A stretch of 64,000 nucleotides of DNA from Methylophilus sp. 14 (GTDB lineage: Bacteria > Pseudomonadota > Gammaproteobacteria > Burkholderiales > Methylophilaceae), in assembly GCF_015354345.1 (NCBI RefSeq), contig NZ_JADKYS010000008.1, forward strand, positions 1 to 64,000, read 5' to 3'. Both the position numbers and the translations under genes were made by a program. The notes under the pieces are model-generated. The model did no database searches. It saw only the letters and a list, made by a program, of their open reading frames with translations, and had not been told where the DNA came from. Shown piece by piece: positions 43,913 to 52,909 of the stretch (positions within the stretch are counted from its first letter, which is position 1; each line of letters starts with the position of its first letter).

Positions 43913-44746
43913 ATGAAACAAGTTGTAGAATTTTGTGCTGAGAATGAGATGCCGCCAGAAATTCTGGCGCGCCCCGATCTATTTGAATACCTGATGCAAG
44001 TTGAAGGGCAGGTGTTCCGTGCAGTGGCGACCAGGCAGACGGTCAAAGTGAAGTTCGGACAGCGCTATTATTTTATCAAGCGCCACCATGGTGTGGGCTG
44101 GCTGGAGATTTTTAAAAACTGGATGACCTTCAAACGCCCAGTGGTCAGTGCCCGTAATGAAGTAGCGGCGATTCAAGCGCTGACTGACCTGAATATTCCA
44201 ACAACCCCATATGTCGCCCATGGAGTGCAAGGCTGTTTGCCAGCAAGCTTACGCTCTTTTGTCATGACCGAAGATCTGGGGGATATTGTCACGCTGGAGG
44301 ATGTTGCCATCAATTGGCAGACACAGCGGCCACGGTTGCAGTATAAACGGGCGCTGATTCGACAGGTGGCTGAAATTGCCGGTAAGCTACATGCACATGG
44401 CATTTATCACCGTGATTTTTACATTTGCCATTTTTGCTTCAAACGTCAAGACGATGGGCAATGGCCCCCTGCATTATATGTGCTCGATTTGCACCGGGTT
44501 GAAATACATCGTCCGCCTTCTGTGCCTATGCAAATCAAAGACTTGGCTGCTTTGTATTTCTCGGCTATGGATGCGCGGTTAAGTCGTGGCGACTGGCTGA
44601 CTTTTTTCAAGCATTACTATTCGGCATGGCCAGGTCAGGATTGGCGTGCCCAGATGGGGGCTTCAGTATGGCAAGCCGTGCGTGCCCGGGCACAAAAGCT
44701 GTATATCAAATATCAGAGGAAATTACGTAGTGGCGTAGCCATGTAA
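43913..44746 (+). CDS. waaP: LPS core heptose(I) kinase WaaP (RfaP)
   Basis: WaaP phosphorylates heptose I of the LPS inner core, strengthening cation bridging in the outer membrane. The 277-residue protein keeps the family blocks GQVFRAVATRQTVKVKFG, YYFIKRHHGVGWLEIFKNW, FVMTEDLGDIVTLED, the catalytic loop IYHRDFYICHFCF with Asp168, and YVLDLHRVEIH, with IKDLAALYFSAMD downstream. The length matches E. coli RfaP (265). It is the last gene of the HAD/YejM-like/waaP run and is convergent with the heptose operon that supplies its substrate. Confidence 0.93.
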   Translation: MKQVVEFCAENEMPPEILARPDLFEYLMQVEGQVFRAVATRQTVKVKFGQRYYFIKRHHGVGWLEIFKNWMTFKRPVVSARNEVAAIQALTDLNIPTTPYVAHGVQGCLPASLRSFVMTEDLGDIVTLEDVAINWQTQRPRLQYKRALIRQVAEIAGKLHAHGIYHRDFYICHFCFKRQDDGQWPPALYVLDLHRVEIHRPPSVPMQIKDLAALYFSAMDARLSRGDWLTFFKHYYSAWPGQDWRAQMGASVWQAVRARAQKLYIKYQRKLRSGVAM

Positions 44747-44760
44747 GCGCCGCCACTACG
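44726..44760. terminator. Hairpin between convergent waaP and the CMP-sugar synthetase-like gene
   Basis: CGTAGTGGCG and CGCCACTACG form a perfect 10-bp stem with a 15-base loop. It overlaps the waaP stop codon and ends ten bases before the other gene's stop. There is no T-run, so it may work as a transcript-end stabiliser rather than a true intrinsic terminator. Confidence 0.5.
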
Positions 44761-44769
44761 ATTTGGCTA

Positions 44770-45432
44770 TTAGATAGTACCGTGCAGCTTGGTATAAATC
44801 ATCCCGGCCAGTTCGAAGTCTTCATGGTAATCAATATCTACCACCATATGGTTAGTTTCAAACAGATATGGGTTCACGCCAATATGGTAGTGAAAACGGT
44901 TGACGGTTTCACGTTTGAGAATAAACAGACTCCACAGCACAGAATACAGCTTAGGTAAGTCTTGCGATACTTTGTGCCAGTAGCCAAAGCCATAGTTCAC
45001 AGGATTACCTTTGGCGTCCAGCAAATGACCTTTAAATGGCTTTACAGCCACTAGGGAGTCATAGTCATTACGCACGGTTTTCCAAGCCTCCAGCGCTTCT
45101 TTAAACTGATTAAATAGCGGGGAGGTGACCTGTATCCACATGATGTCATCATCACCTGGCAGCGGGTCGGTCAACGCTTTCACCAAATCGGGCTGATAGA
45201 TTTTGTTGCCTGTCAGTGAATCATCGCGCTGCATGAAATGAAAACCATATTTATCACACAAAGGTTTGACCAGCTCTGCACTTTCAGAAGACACATAGAC
45301 ATTCTCAGGTGACTCAAATGTCAATATTTGCTTGGCTTTGATATCAAACAGGGAGTCGTCTTTATAAAATGGACGAATGTTCTTATGTGGTATGCGGGTT
45401 GAGCAGGTTTGTAATGGAATAATAATTTTCAT
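44770..45432 (-). CDS. CMP-sugar synthetase-like cytidylyltransferase
   Basis: The 220-residue protein resembles acylneuraminate (and Kdo-type) cytidylyltransferases. The start IIPLQTCSTRIPHKNIRPF corresponds to the family motif IPARGGSKRIPxKN, but the glycine/arginine-rich part of the loop is altered (QTCST). VYVSSESAELVK, WIQVTSPLF and a C-terminal VDIDYHEDFELA metal-binding segment are recognisable. It may activate an ulosonic acid with CTP, or the loop changes may mean another function. It lies seven bases after the WaaZ-like gene, whose family uses CMP-Kdo. Confidence 0.72.
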   Translation of the reverse strand: MKIIIPLQTCSTRIPHKNIRPFYKDDSLFDIKAKQILTFESPENVYVSSESAELVKPLCDKYGFHFMQRDDSLTGNKIYQPDLVKALTDPLPGDDDIMWIQVTSPLFNQFKEALEAWKTVRNDYDSLVAVKPFKGHLLDAKGNPVNYGFGYWHKVSQDLPKLYSVLWSLFILKRETVNRFHYHIGVNPYLFETNHMVVDIDYHEDFELAGMIYTKLHGTI

Positions 45433-45439
45433 AATGTGT

Positions 45440-46414
45440 TCATTTCAAAGAGGATGTTTCCTCGTTTATCTGCTGCAAAGCCTCGGTAAAGGCAATTTTG
45501 GGAATGATAGCTGCTGGTAAGGCACTATTTAGGGACAGATTATATAACTTAACACCCGTTTTTTCACTGGCTTGACGTGCCAGTTCAAAGCAACCACGGA
45601 TATGTGGTTCGTAATAGCGTAAAAAGTCGGGAGCAGGATTGTTCTTGTCAGCGTAAAAATGCGCTTTGCCTGTGCCACCCAAGTCCATGCCTACGATGTA
45701 AATGGCGCGATAGCCCAAACCAAATGCCAGTTGTACCGCCCAGGTGGCGACTGTTTTGCCTGCAAACACCCCTTTTTGCAGGTTGTGGCTAAAACCAATC
45801 GCCCGGCAATATGGCAGCAGATCCTCGGCCAATGCGATGTCCGGGTCTTGTTGAAATTGTTGCAGGCATTGCTTAATACTCCATCGCGCAATGCCATATT
45901 TTCTGGTTGCGGATTCGATTAAGTAAATATTGCCTTGCTGCAATAGTTCCGGTGCGCGTTCGGCAATAATACTCAAGCCTTCAAAGCTGAAAAAACAGTT
46001 TGCACCAGAGTGAATAGCGGCAGTCACACACTCCCATTGCCGTTCAAATACGCGATGATCGACAATGATTGTATGCGTAGGTGTCAGTCCACTATCTACA
46101 AACTTCTTGATGGCGCAGTTGAGGCTGATCGTAGGGTAGGTCGCTATTTTGTGCAGATCAACCTCGGCCAGGGAAGGGCCAGATGCCACGATCCAACAAG
46201 GCCCCTGCATGGATTTACTCAAGATATGGCTAAACGGAATGCGGGCTAGCGGTTGCTGCTGCCACAAGAGTGTGCAGTGTGTGTCATCACGTATGAGGTC
46301 AAAGTCAGGGTGACAGTTATACTGGTGTTTGAACTGTTGACCCAAACGCAAGCGGCGCAACCCCGCACGCCACTTTTTAGAAAGTTTCCCGATCAGAGAC
46401 ATGAGTACCTGCAC
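45440..46414 (-). CDS. WaaZ-like Kdo transferase (GT42/DUF115-related)
   Basis: The 324-residue protein has a Rossmann-like start WIVASGPSLAEVD (about residue 73), SLNCAIKKF, and TIIVDHRVFERQW. The later blocks IGFSHNLQKGVFAGKTVATW, IYIVGMDLGGTGKAHFYAD and LYNLSLNSALPAAIIPKI follow the order seen, from memory, in E. coli WaaZ, which adds a third Kdo to the LPS inner core. The same glycine-proline-serine start occurs in GT42 sialyltransferases and DUF115 proteins, so those remain alternatives. It lies in the heptose operon, between a GT-C transferase and a CMP-sugar synthetase-like gene. Confidence 0.65.
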   Translation of the reverse strand: MQVLMSLIGKLSKKWRAGLRRLRLGQQFKHQYNCHPDFDLIRDDTHCTLLWQQQPLARIPFSHILSKSMQGPCWIVASGPSLAEVDLHKIATYPTISLNCAIKKFVDSGLTPTHTIIVDHRVFERQWECVTAAIHSGANCFFSFEGLSIIAERAPELLQQGNIYLIESATRKYGIARWSIKQCLQQFQQDPDIALAEDLLPYCRAIGFSHNLQKGVFAGKTVATWAVQLAFGLGYRAIYIVGMDLGGTGKAHFYADKNNPAPDFLRYYEPHIRGCFELARQASEKTGVKLYNLSLNSALPAAIIPKIAFTEALQQINEETSSLK

Positions 46415-46453
46415 CCCAAATAGATACGCTTAGTTTTTATCAGTGTTTTTATA

Positions 46454-48031
46454 TTATTTTTCAGTGGTGGCCGGAGCAACAGCACTGTCAGCATTTATCT
46501 TATCAGACTTGATAAAGATATACGCTTTGGATTTTTTGCGCCAGCCGTAGAGTGTTTGCGTTAACACAAAATGGTGGGTGTGCAGCAATTTTGTCGCATA
46601 CGACTCATAGGCAGGAATGTCATGATGAGGGCTGATGACATAAATGTCATAGGCATCAATTTGTCCGTTCGCTTCCGTTTGTTTAAGTAGTTTATAGCCA
46701 TCTATGCGATCGAGAAATGGCTGTTTGGCATAAAACCTGGCGTTTTCGGTGTCATAAAACACGCGCGAGTCAGCTGCATTGATTTTTTTAACCGCATTCA
46801 CCGCATCGCGGTCCAAATCAATCGCCTGATGGTCCCACACATTGTTAAGTGCCATCAGTGCCATGATCAGCATCCATAAACGGATCACCCAGCGTGGCCA
46901 GCACCGCTCAAAATGGCTGATGGCAAAGGCGGCCATGCATAGCATGACAATTCCGCTGGCGATCACGTAGCGGCTGGATAAGACAAAAGTGTTCAGAATA
47001 ATCACAGTGCTGACCACCAGGCCAGTAATGAGTGTGAGCGCAATCAGCCTTTGCATGTGGATGTTGATGCTGCCCCACCATGCGCGTTTGGGCCAGGCGA
47101 GTAATATCAACGTTGGGTAGCCCGCAACTTTGACTGTTTTGAGTAGGATGATGAGTAGCAGGGAACACCACAAACTGATACTTGCATAGTCATCCAGTAA
47201 GTTGCCTAATACTTGTTGGCCGAGTATTTCGGCTTTTTGATGAATGAAGTCTAAACGGTAAGTAAACAAATTAGTTAGTTGCAACAATACCTCTTGTAAT
47301 CTGCCTAATTGTTGAGACTTGATGGTGCCTGACAATATAGCAATGAACAGGGTTGTCACGATGGAAATCAGCAGCAAGTTAGTGATCAGCCATCGGCGGA
47401 TTTTCTGGCGCAAGTCTGTTGCCGGCGCAATAAAATTCAGCAGTGGAATCGCGACCAGATATGCAATGGCTTCAATTCTAAACAGCGTAGCAATTGCCAT
47501 GCATGCCTGAAATGCGAGCGCTTGTTTGAGTTGATGCGACTCTGCGTATCGACACCAATAGACCAATCCCCAGGTATAAGCTGCCCAGAATCCTTCATCC
47601 CGCAGCAGCATGCCTAAAATATCACCGACGAGATAGGTGGTAGAGAATAATAACCACACTCCCCAATGTAGGGTGCGGTGCTTGGCCCCGGCGACCATCA
47701 GCAACTGTTGAAAGCCAGCGACAAATAAAACAAAACAGGCAGCATTCAGACACTGGGCCGCTGTTTGGATTTCCAGCTCAGTGAGCGTATGAATGAGTGC
47801 CACCAGAGCTGCATATAATGGCCATTGGAATAATTTAAAAGCGGCTGCCCAGTCTTTGGCGGCCAACAGTCTTGCTTGTTCAAAATACAACAAGGAGTCA
47901 TTGTTCACCCAGCCGTGCTGGTTAGCCATCACTTTTATCGCGATCAGCAGTGCTAGCAACAAATAGAACCAGCGCCATACACGGAGGCTGATTGGCTTGC
48001 TATACGTGATTAAAGGGAGTCTGGCAAACAT
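46454..48031 (-). CDS. GT-C membrane glycosyltransferase-like protein
   Basis: The 525-residue protein has about ten membrane helices, beginning VWRWFYLLLALLIAIKVM. The first periplasmic loop carries NNDSLLYFEQARLLA, in the position where GT-C enzymes (GT39, ArnT, GT83) keep acidic residues, and a soluble C-terminal tail of about 120 residues follows. Such enzymes use polyprenyl-phosphate sugars in the periplasm. Donor and acceptor are unknown, but LPS core decoration fits. I start at ATG 48031, two bases after the waaF stop; an in-frame start at 48124 lies inside waaF. A 39-base gap precedes the WaaZ-like gene. Confidence 0.75.
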   Translation of the reverse strand: MFARLPLITYSKPISLRVWRWFYLLLALLIAIKVMANQHGWVNNDSLLYFEQARLLAAKDWAAAFKLFQWPLYAALVALIHTLTELEIQTAAQCLNAACFVLFVAGFQQLLMVAGAKHRTLHWGVWLLFSTTYLVGDILGMLLRDEGFWAAYTWGLVYWCRYAESHQLKQALAFQACMAIATLFRIEAIAYLVAIPLLNFIAPATDLRQKIRRWLITNLLLISIVTTLFIAILSGTIKSQQLGRLQEVLLQLTNLFTYRLDFIHQKAEILGQQVLGNLLDDYASISLWCSLLLIILLKTVKVAGYPTLILLAWPKRAWWGSINIHMQRLIALTLITGLVVSTVIILNTFVLSSRYVIASGIVMLCMAAFAISHFERCWPRWVIRLWMLIMALMALNNVWDHQAIDLDRDAVNAVKKINAADSRVFYDTENARFYAKQPFLDRIDGYKLLKQTEANGQIDAYDIYVISPHHDIPAYESYATKLLHTHHFVLTQTLYGWRKKSKAYIFIKSDKINADSAVAPATTEK

Positions 48032-48033
48032 CG

Positions 48034-49056
48034 CTAGTGACTTTCGCTGTGGGCAGGAAACAGCTGCATAATAATTTTTTCCGGGTGCATTTGTCGTAAG
48101 CAATTCAAATGCCCCAGTGGGCACACGCGCTCAAAACAGGGGCTGCACGATAGCCCCAGGTATTGCACCACCGCGGCAGGGTGCATGGGCGGTGTATGTT
48201 TGGGATCGGACGAGCCGTAAATGGCAATGAGTTTTTTATCGAGTGCCGCGGCTACGTGCATGAGGCCGGAATCGTTGCTGATCACAGTGTGGCAAAGCGA
48301 CATGAGGTCGATCGCTTCGCCCAGTTTTGTGCGGCCAGCCAGATCCACGCAACGTTGTTGAGTCTGTTGCTGGATGCTAGCTGTCACGGGTTTATCTTTG
48401 TCTGAGCCAAATAACCAGACTTGCCAGCCTTGCTGCAAGGCGTGATTGGCCACTTCTGCATAGTATTCCGCAGGCCAGCGTTTAGCTTCGCCGTATTCCG
48501 CCCCTGGACACAGGCCGAGTACTGGCTGTTGTGTATCGGGGATGTTGAGTTTGGCTAACAGGGTGTTTGCATGCTTGGGGTCTGCCAGCAAGGCTGGTTG
48601 CGGTAATGAACCAGGTAGCACAGCATTCTTGGGTAAGCCAAGGGCAACAAAGCGCTCTACCGTTTTTTTGAGCACGCTTTTGTCAAGCGCGCGCATATCA
48701 TTGACCAGGCCATAGCGCATTTCACCTTTAAAACCGGTACGCACCGGAATCTTGGCGGCCCACGGCAAAATGGCGGATTTCAGGCTATTGGTTAATAGAA
48801 TCGCCTGAGTGAATCCTTGCTTGGCGAGTTCTCGCCCCAGTTTAAAACGCTCACGCAATGCCAGGTCGCCATGTTTAAACGGCAGGGCAATCGCGTTTGA
48901 GACTTCTGGCATTCTTTCCAGCAAGGGCAGCGTCCAGGCGGGTGCGGCGACAGTGATCTGGCAATCTGGCTGCTCGATTTTCAGTTGCTTGAACAGGCTT
49001 TGTGCCAACACCATGTCGCCCACCCAGGACGGGCCCATCACCAAAATCTTGTTCAT
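48034..49056 (-). CDS. waaF: ADP-heptose:LPS heptosyltransferase II WaaF
   Basis: WaaF adds the second L-glycero-D-manno-heptose to the LPS inner core from ADP-heptose. The 340-residue GT9 protein has MGPSWVGDMVLAQSL at residues 7-21, LTNSLKSA, GLCPGAEYGEAKRWP and ISNDSGLMHVAAAL with the nucleotide-binding DSG motif, plus IYGSSDPKHTPP. Four cysteines near the C-terminus (CSPCFERVCPLGHLNC) are common in this family. It overlaps hldE by four bases. Confidence 0.94.
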   Translation of the reverse strand: MNKILVMGPSWVGDMVLAQSLFKQLKIEQPDCQITVAAPAWTLPLLERMPEVSNAIALPFKHGDLALRERFKLGRELAKQGFTQAILLTNSLKSAILPWAAKIPVRTGFKGEMRYGLVNDMRALDKSVLKKTVERFVALGLPKNAVLPGSLPQPALLADPKHANTLLAKLNIPDTQQPVLGLCPGAEYGEAKRWPAEYYAEVANHALQQGWQVWLFGSDKDKPVTASIQQQTQQRCVDLAGRTKLGEAIDLMSLCHTVISNDSGLMHVAAALDKKLIAIYGSSDPKHTPPMHPAAVVQYLGLSCSPCFERVCPLGHLNCLRQMHPEKIIMQLFPAHSESH

Positions 49057-50510
49057 GCGTGCATTTTTTTAATCAGGTTAGTGGTGCTGCGACCTTCGAC
49101 CAAGTCAATCAGGGCAATTTCGCCGCCCCATGACAAGACTTCTTTGCCGCCAACCACCTGGTCAGCCGTGTAGTCGCTGCCTTTGGCAATGACATTAGGT
49201 TGAATGGCATTGATCAGGGTAAGCGGTGTGTCTTCATCGAACAAAATCACCGCGTCGACGGATTCTAAGGCAGCCAATACGCGGGCACGGTCTTTTTCAT
49301 TGACCACCGGCCGGGTTGGGCCTTTGAGTGCTGAGACTGATCGGTCGGTATTCAAGCCTAAAATCAGCTTGTCACCGCGTTTTTTCGCGCCTTCGAGATA
49401 GGTCACATGCCCGGCATGCAGCAGGTCGAAGCAGCCATTGGTAAACACAATTTTTTGGCCTTGTTGTTTCCAGTTGGCGACTTTATGCAACAACTCCGGC
49501 AGCTCACTCACTTTATGCGCTTGCTCGCTGCCTTGGGCGGTGGCAATCGCATCGATCAGGTCAGCTTTGGTGATCGGCACCGTGCCCACTTTGCCGACGA
49601 CCACACCAGCAGCGATATTGGCCAGAGACAGGCTATCCAGTGCGCTTAAACCATGCATCAGACCTGCAGCCAGCGTGGCAATCACTGTGTCACCTGCGCC
49701 TGAAACATCGAATACCTGTTTGGCGGTGGCACTTAAGTGATCAGTCTGTTCTGTGATCAGCGTAATGCCTTCTTCGCCACGGGTGACGGCCAGAAAATCC
49801 AGTGCCAGGCTGACTTTAAGTGCGCGCGCCTTGGCTATCAATGCCGGATCATTAGTATGCGTGTCGCAAGCTTCTGCGGTCTCTTTTTTGTTAGGCGTCA
49901 GGGCCGTCGCACCACGGTATTTGTCGTAGTTGCGTCCTTTCGGGTCAACCAACACAGGAATATTGTGCGCGCGACCGTAGTGAATCACTTGCTGGCACAC
50001 TTGTTCTGTCAGCAGCCCTTTGGCATAGTCTGACAAAATAATCAGCGCAGGTTGTTGTTGCAACGCCGTCTGTATGGCTTGCGTGACTTGCTCAGCCTCT
50101 GCGTCAGATAAGGCACCAGTGACCTCCTGATCCAGCCGCATCATTTGCTGATGCCCGCCGAGAATGCGGGTTTTGGCGATGGTCGGGCGCGTGGGCGTCG
50201 TCAGCATGGCTTGCGTATCAATGCCATACTCTGACATCGCGGCCATTAAACGCTGGCCTTCATGGTCATTGCCAATCAAACCTATCATGCGCGTGTGTAT
50301 GCCCAGCAATGCCAGGTTGGCTGCCACGTTGGCTGCACCGCCGGCACGCTGTTGTTCAGACTTGATCAGCACCACAGGCACCGGCGCTTCAGGTGAAATG
50401 CGGTTCACTTCGCCCATCAGGTAGCGATCCAGCATCACATCGCCGATCACCAGCGCGTGTTGTGGATGCTCGCCAAAATGGGCAACCAGGTTTGCAATGC
50501 TAGGATTCAT
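49053..50510 (-). CDS. hldE: Bifunctional heptose 7-phosphate kinase / heptose 1-phosphate adenylyltransferase HldE
   Basis: HldE performs two steps of ADP-heptose synthesis. The 485-residue protein has a PfkB-type kinase domain (about 1-320) with GDVMLDRYLMGEVNRISPEAP, RAGGAANVAANL and the catalytic DVSGAGDTVIA. An adenylyltransferase domain (about 345-480) follows, with FTNGCFDLLHAGHVTYL and the ISTTK-type GRSTTNLI motif. In some betaproteobacteria the two are separate HldA and HldC proteins; here they are fused. The ATG shares one base with the gmhA stop and the 3' end overlaps waaF. Confidence 0.96.
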   Translation of the reverse strand: MNPSIANLVAHFGEHPQHALVIGDVMLDRYLMGEVNRISPEAPVPVVLIKSEQQRAGGAANVAANLALLGIHTRMIGLIGNDHEGQRLMAAMSEYGIDTQAMLTTPTRPTIAKTRILGGHQQMMRLDQEVTGALSDAEAEQVTQAIQTALQQQPALIILSDYAKGLLTEQVCQQVIHYGRAHNIPVLVDPKGRNYDKYRGATALTPNKKETAEACDTHTNDPALIAKARALKVSLALDFLAVTRGEEGITLITEQTDHLSATAKQVFDVSGAGDTVIATLAAGLMHGLSALDSLSLANIAAGVVVGKVGTVPITKADLIDAIATAQGSEQAHKVSELPELLHKVANWKQQGQKIVFTNGCFDLLHAGHVTYLEGAKKRGDKLILGLNTDRSVSALKGPTRPVVNEKDRARVLAALESVDAVILFDEDTPLTLINAIQPNVIAKGSDYTADQVVGGKEVLSWGGEIALIDLVEGRSTTNLIKKMHA

Positions 50511-51079
50511 CAGGATTCCAGAATTTCACACAGGCAATGGCCGATAAAGATATGCGCTTCCTGGATGCGCGCCGTGACGCTGGAAGGCACCACGATATTG
50601 TGTGTGCAAAGCGTATTCATTTTGCCGCCGCTACCGCCCGTTAAACCAATAGTCGTTGCGCCGATCTCGTTTGCCGTTTCAATCGCACGTACCACGTTGG
50701 CACTGTTGCCGCTGGTGGTGAGGCCAATCAAGACGTCTTCCGGGCGGCACAAGGCTTCTACCTGGCGCGCAAAAATATAGTCATAGCCATAATCGTTGCC
50801 GACCGAAGTCAGAATAGAGGTATCTGTAGTCAGCGCGATAGACGGCAAGCCTTTACGCTCTTTCTTAAAGCGGCCGACGATCTCGGCAGCAATATGCTGG
50901 CTATCTGCCGCGCTACCGCCGTTACCGCACAGCAGCACCTTGCCACCACGCTGAATGCAATCACGCAACAAGTTACCCACATCGCTAATGAGCGGGAACA
51001 GGGGTTCCAGCGCCTGGAACATGGCTACATGGGCGGCGTGCTCGCCTTTAAGGTATTCAATATGGTTCATATCGCTCAC
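50510..51079 (-). CDS. gmhA: Phosphoheptose isomerase GmhA
   Basis: GmhA isomerises sedoheptulose 7-phosphate to D-glycero-D-manno-heptose 7-phosphate, the first step toward ADP-heptose. The 189-residue SIS-domain protein has [19 protein letters not shown], the active-site region [31 protein letters not shown] and a C-terminal [15 protein letters not shown] with the metal/catalytic histidines of the family. It precedes hldE with a TGATG junction and follows hldD by 15 bases. Confidence 0.94.
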   Translation of the reverse strand: MSDMNHIEYLKGEHAAHVAMFQALEPLFPLISDVGNLLRDCIQRGGKVLLCGNGGSAADSQHIAAEIVGRFKKERKGLPSIALTTDTSILTSVGNDYGYDYIFARQVEALCRPEDVLIGLTTSGNSANVVRAIETANEIGATTIGLTGGSGGKMNTLCTHNIVVPSSVTARIQEAHIFIGHCLCEILES

Positions 51080-51094
51080 AGTGTTTGATGGCAG

Positions 51095-52084
51095 TTATGC
51101 GTAAGGGTCTTCTTGCATCAAATAGTTCTGTACATAATCTTTCACGCCTTCTTCCAGCGTGGTGAAAGGCTTTTTATAGCCTGCCTGGCGCAGCTTTTGC
51201 ATCTCGGCCTGGGTGAAGTACTGATACTTGCCTTGTAAATCTTGTGGCATGTCGATATACGTGATGTTAGGCTCGCGCGTCATGCTGGTCATCACATTCG
51301 TCGCCAGGTCTTTAAAACTGCGCGCCTGGCCAGTGCCAATATTGTAGATTGCGCTGGCAACCGGTTTGTTTTTGAGTGCAGCCTCTAAAAAGAAGCCCAT
51401 CACATCCGCCACGTCTTTCACATAAACAAAGTCACGCAATTGCATGCCGTCTTCCACGCCAGCTTTGGTGCCTTTAAACAGGCGCATGGTGCCAGTTTCT
51501 TTAAACTGGTTAAAAGTGTGGTAAGCCACGCTGGCCATGCGCTCTTTATGGTATTCGTTTGGCCCGTAGACATTAAAAAACTTGAATCCCGCCCAGGCCG
51601 GTGGCGTGACATGTTTCTGCGCGACTTGCTGTAACACCCACTGGTCAAAAAAGTGTTTGGAGTAACCATAGCCATTTAATGGGCGCAGGTTCTCAATGCT
51701 GGCATCGTCGTAGCCTTGCTCGCCGCCGCCATACGTCGCCGCAGAGCTGGCATAAAAGAAGGGGACTTCATACTCGGCACACCAGGACCATAAGTCCTGT
51801 GAATAATGCATGTTATCTGCCACCAGTTTGTTAAAGTCACGCTCAGTGGTTGCGCTGATGGCACCCATATGAATCACCGCAGTGATGTCATCGTTATCTT
51901 CGAGAAATTCAAACAATTGGTCTTTATCCAGGTATTCGGCATAGTGCCTGTGTACCAAGTTTTGCCACTGATTCTCGTGCGTGATGCGGTCAACAATCAC
52001 CAGGTCTTGCCGACCCAGTTTGTTGTTCAAATGCCAGGCCATGATAGAACCAATCATGCCGGCGCCACCGGTGATAACGATCAT
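51095..52084 (-). CDS. hldD: ADP-glycero-manno-heptose 6-epimerase HldD
   Basis: HldD epimerises ADP-D,D-heptose to ADP-L,D-heptose, the donor used by WaaC and WaaF. The 329-residue short-chain dehydrogenase-type protein has the NADP-binding GGAGMIGS at residues 6-13, the YASSAATYGGGEQGY block, the YxxxK pair in GYGYSKHFFDQW, and NVYGPNEYHKERMASV. It heads the seven-gene minus-strand heptose/core operon. A TATAAT hexamer (minus strand, 52113-52118) about 30 bases upstream may be its -10, but no good -35 or ribosome binding site is seen. Confidence 0.96.
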   Translation of the reverse strand: MIVITGGAGMIGSIMAWHLNNKLGRQDLVIVDRITHENQWQNLVHRHYAEYLDKDQLFEFLEDNDDITAVIHMGAISATTERDFNKLVADNMHYSQDLWSWCAEYEVPFFYASSAATYGGGEQGYDDASIENLRPLNGYGYSKHFFDQWVLQQVAQKHVTPPAWAGFKFFNVYGPNEYHKERMASVAYHTFNQFKETGTMRLFKGTKAGVEDGMQLRDFVYVKDVADVMGFFLEAALKNKPVASAIYNIGTGQARSFKDLATNVMTSMTREPNITYIDMPQDLQGKYQYFTQAEMQKLRQAGYKKPFTTLEEGVKDYVQNYLMQEDPYA

Positions 52085-52312
52085 AAGGAAACGATAAAAA
52101 CGTTAAAACGCGATTATAACGCGTAATCGGTGTGGGCTGGCAGTGGAATGAAGCGGTGGCTGCCTGCACGCCAGACATTACTCGTATGTGAAAGTCATTC
52201 TGCGGGCAGTCGTCAGGCGTGTGAGGTGCATTCGTTAGATCATGTGAGGCTTGCCTTGCAAGACTTTTTATGGATGTATTTGCTAAATAACTCGAGGTGC
52301 CGGACGATTTAG

Positions 52313-52639
52313 CTACTGATTAAAGAGTCTCTTCATCAAATGGCTGATGAAATCTCTTTTTGTGCTGATAAACATGTGAATCAGAATGAAATAGCCATCA
52401 ATCTCATAAATAATCCTTGTCTGTCTGACCAGCCTGTATTGGATGTGATTAATTCCGAGTTCTTTTAATTCTTCAATTGGGCTCCCAGATTGAGGGTTGC
52501 TTTTAATGAGAGTGAAGGCCGTTTTATATTCATGATTGACCTCATTCCATATCATGTCGCCAAATTCTCTTTTCACATACTGCTTGATCTCTTTAAATTC
52601 TTCCTTGGCGCTATCAAGAATCACAAAATGACGAGACAC
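52313..52639 (-). CDS. RelE/ParE-superfamily toxin
   Basis: The 108-residue basic protein has the RelE/ParE fold pattern: an N-terminal strand (RHFVILDSAKEEFKEIKQYV) with a helical hairpin, then GSPIEELKELGINHIQYRLVRQTRIIYEID, where the YRLV...TRIIYEI strands are characteristic, and HMFISTKRDF at the end. RelE members cleave mRNA on the ribosome; ParE members poison gyrase. Which type this is cannot be settled. It follows the antitoxin by two bases. Confidence 0.88.
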   Translation of the reverse strand: MSRHFVILDSAKEEFKEIKQYVKREFGDMIWNEVNHEYKTAFTLIKSNPQSGSPIEELKELGINHIQYRLVRQTRIIYEIDGYFILIHMFISTKRDFISHLMKRLFNQ

Positions 52640-52641
52640 GA

Positions 52642-52902
52642 TTAGTCATCCATTTCATTAAGGAACTGTTCTGCATCGCTGAATTTTCCTGCTTGAAACT
52701 CTTTTCTCCCTAGCGCAAGCAGCTTGAGCAGCGCCATCGTTTCCTTCTGCTTCTCATACTCATGAATGTCCATCACCACCATCTTGGCTTCACCATTCTG
52801 GGTGATGATGATGGGCTCAGGATTTTCAGCGAACTCTTTGACGATGTCTGCCGCACTGGTTTTCAGATAGGTGATGGGCCTAATGTGTTCAGCGAGTGGC
52901 AT
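52642..52902 (-). CDS. Phd/YefM-family antitoxin
   Basis: The 86-residue protein has the Phd/YefM N-terminal DNA-binding fold: IRPITYLKTSAADIVKEF, then EPIIITQNGEAKMVVMDIHEYE. An acidic C-terminal tail (SDAEQFLNEMDD) should wrap the toxin. A strong AAGGAG ribosome binding site lies five bases before the ATG and overlaps an inverted repeat, which fits autoregulation by the toxin-antitoxin complex. Confidence 0.9.
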   Translation of the reverse strand: MPLAEHIRPITYLKTSAADIVKEFAENPEPIIITQNGEAKMVVMDIHEYEKQKETMALLKLLALGRKEFQAGKFSDAEQFLNEMDD

Positions 52903-52909
52903 GGAAACT

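Noticed and set aside
52130-52312. 60-residue plus-strand open frame upstream of hldD
   Set aside because: No ribosome binding site, no family similarity and implausible composition; the region is better read as the hldD upstream region.
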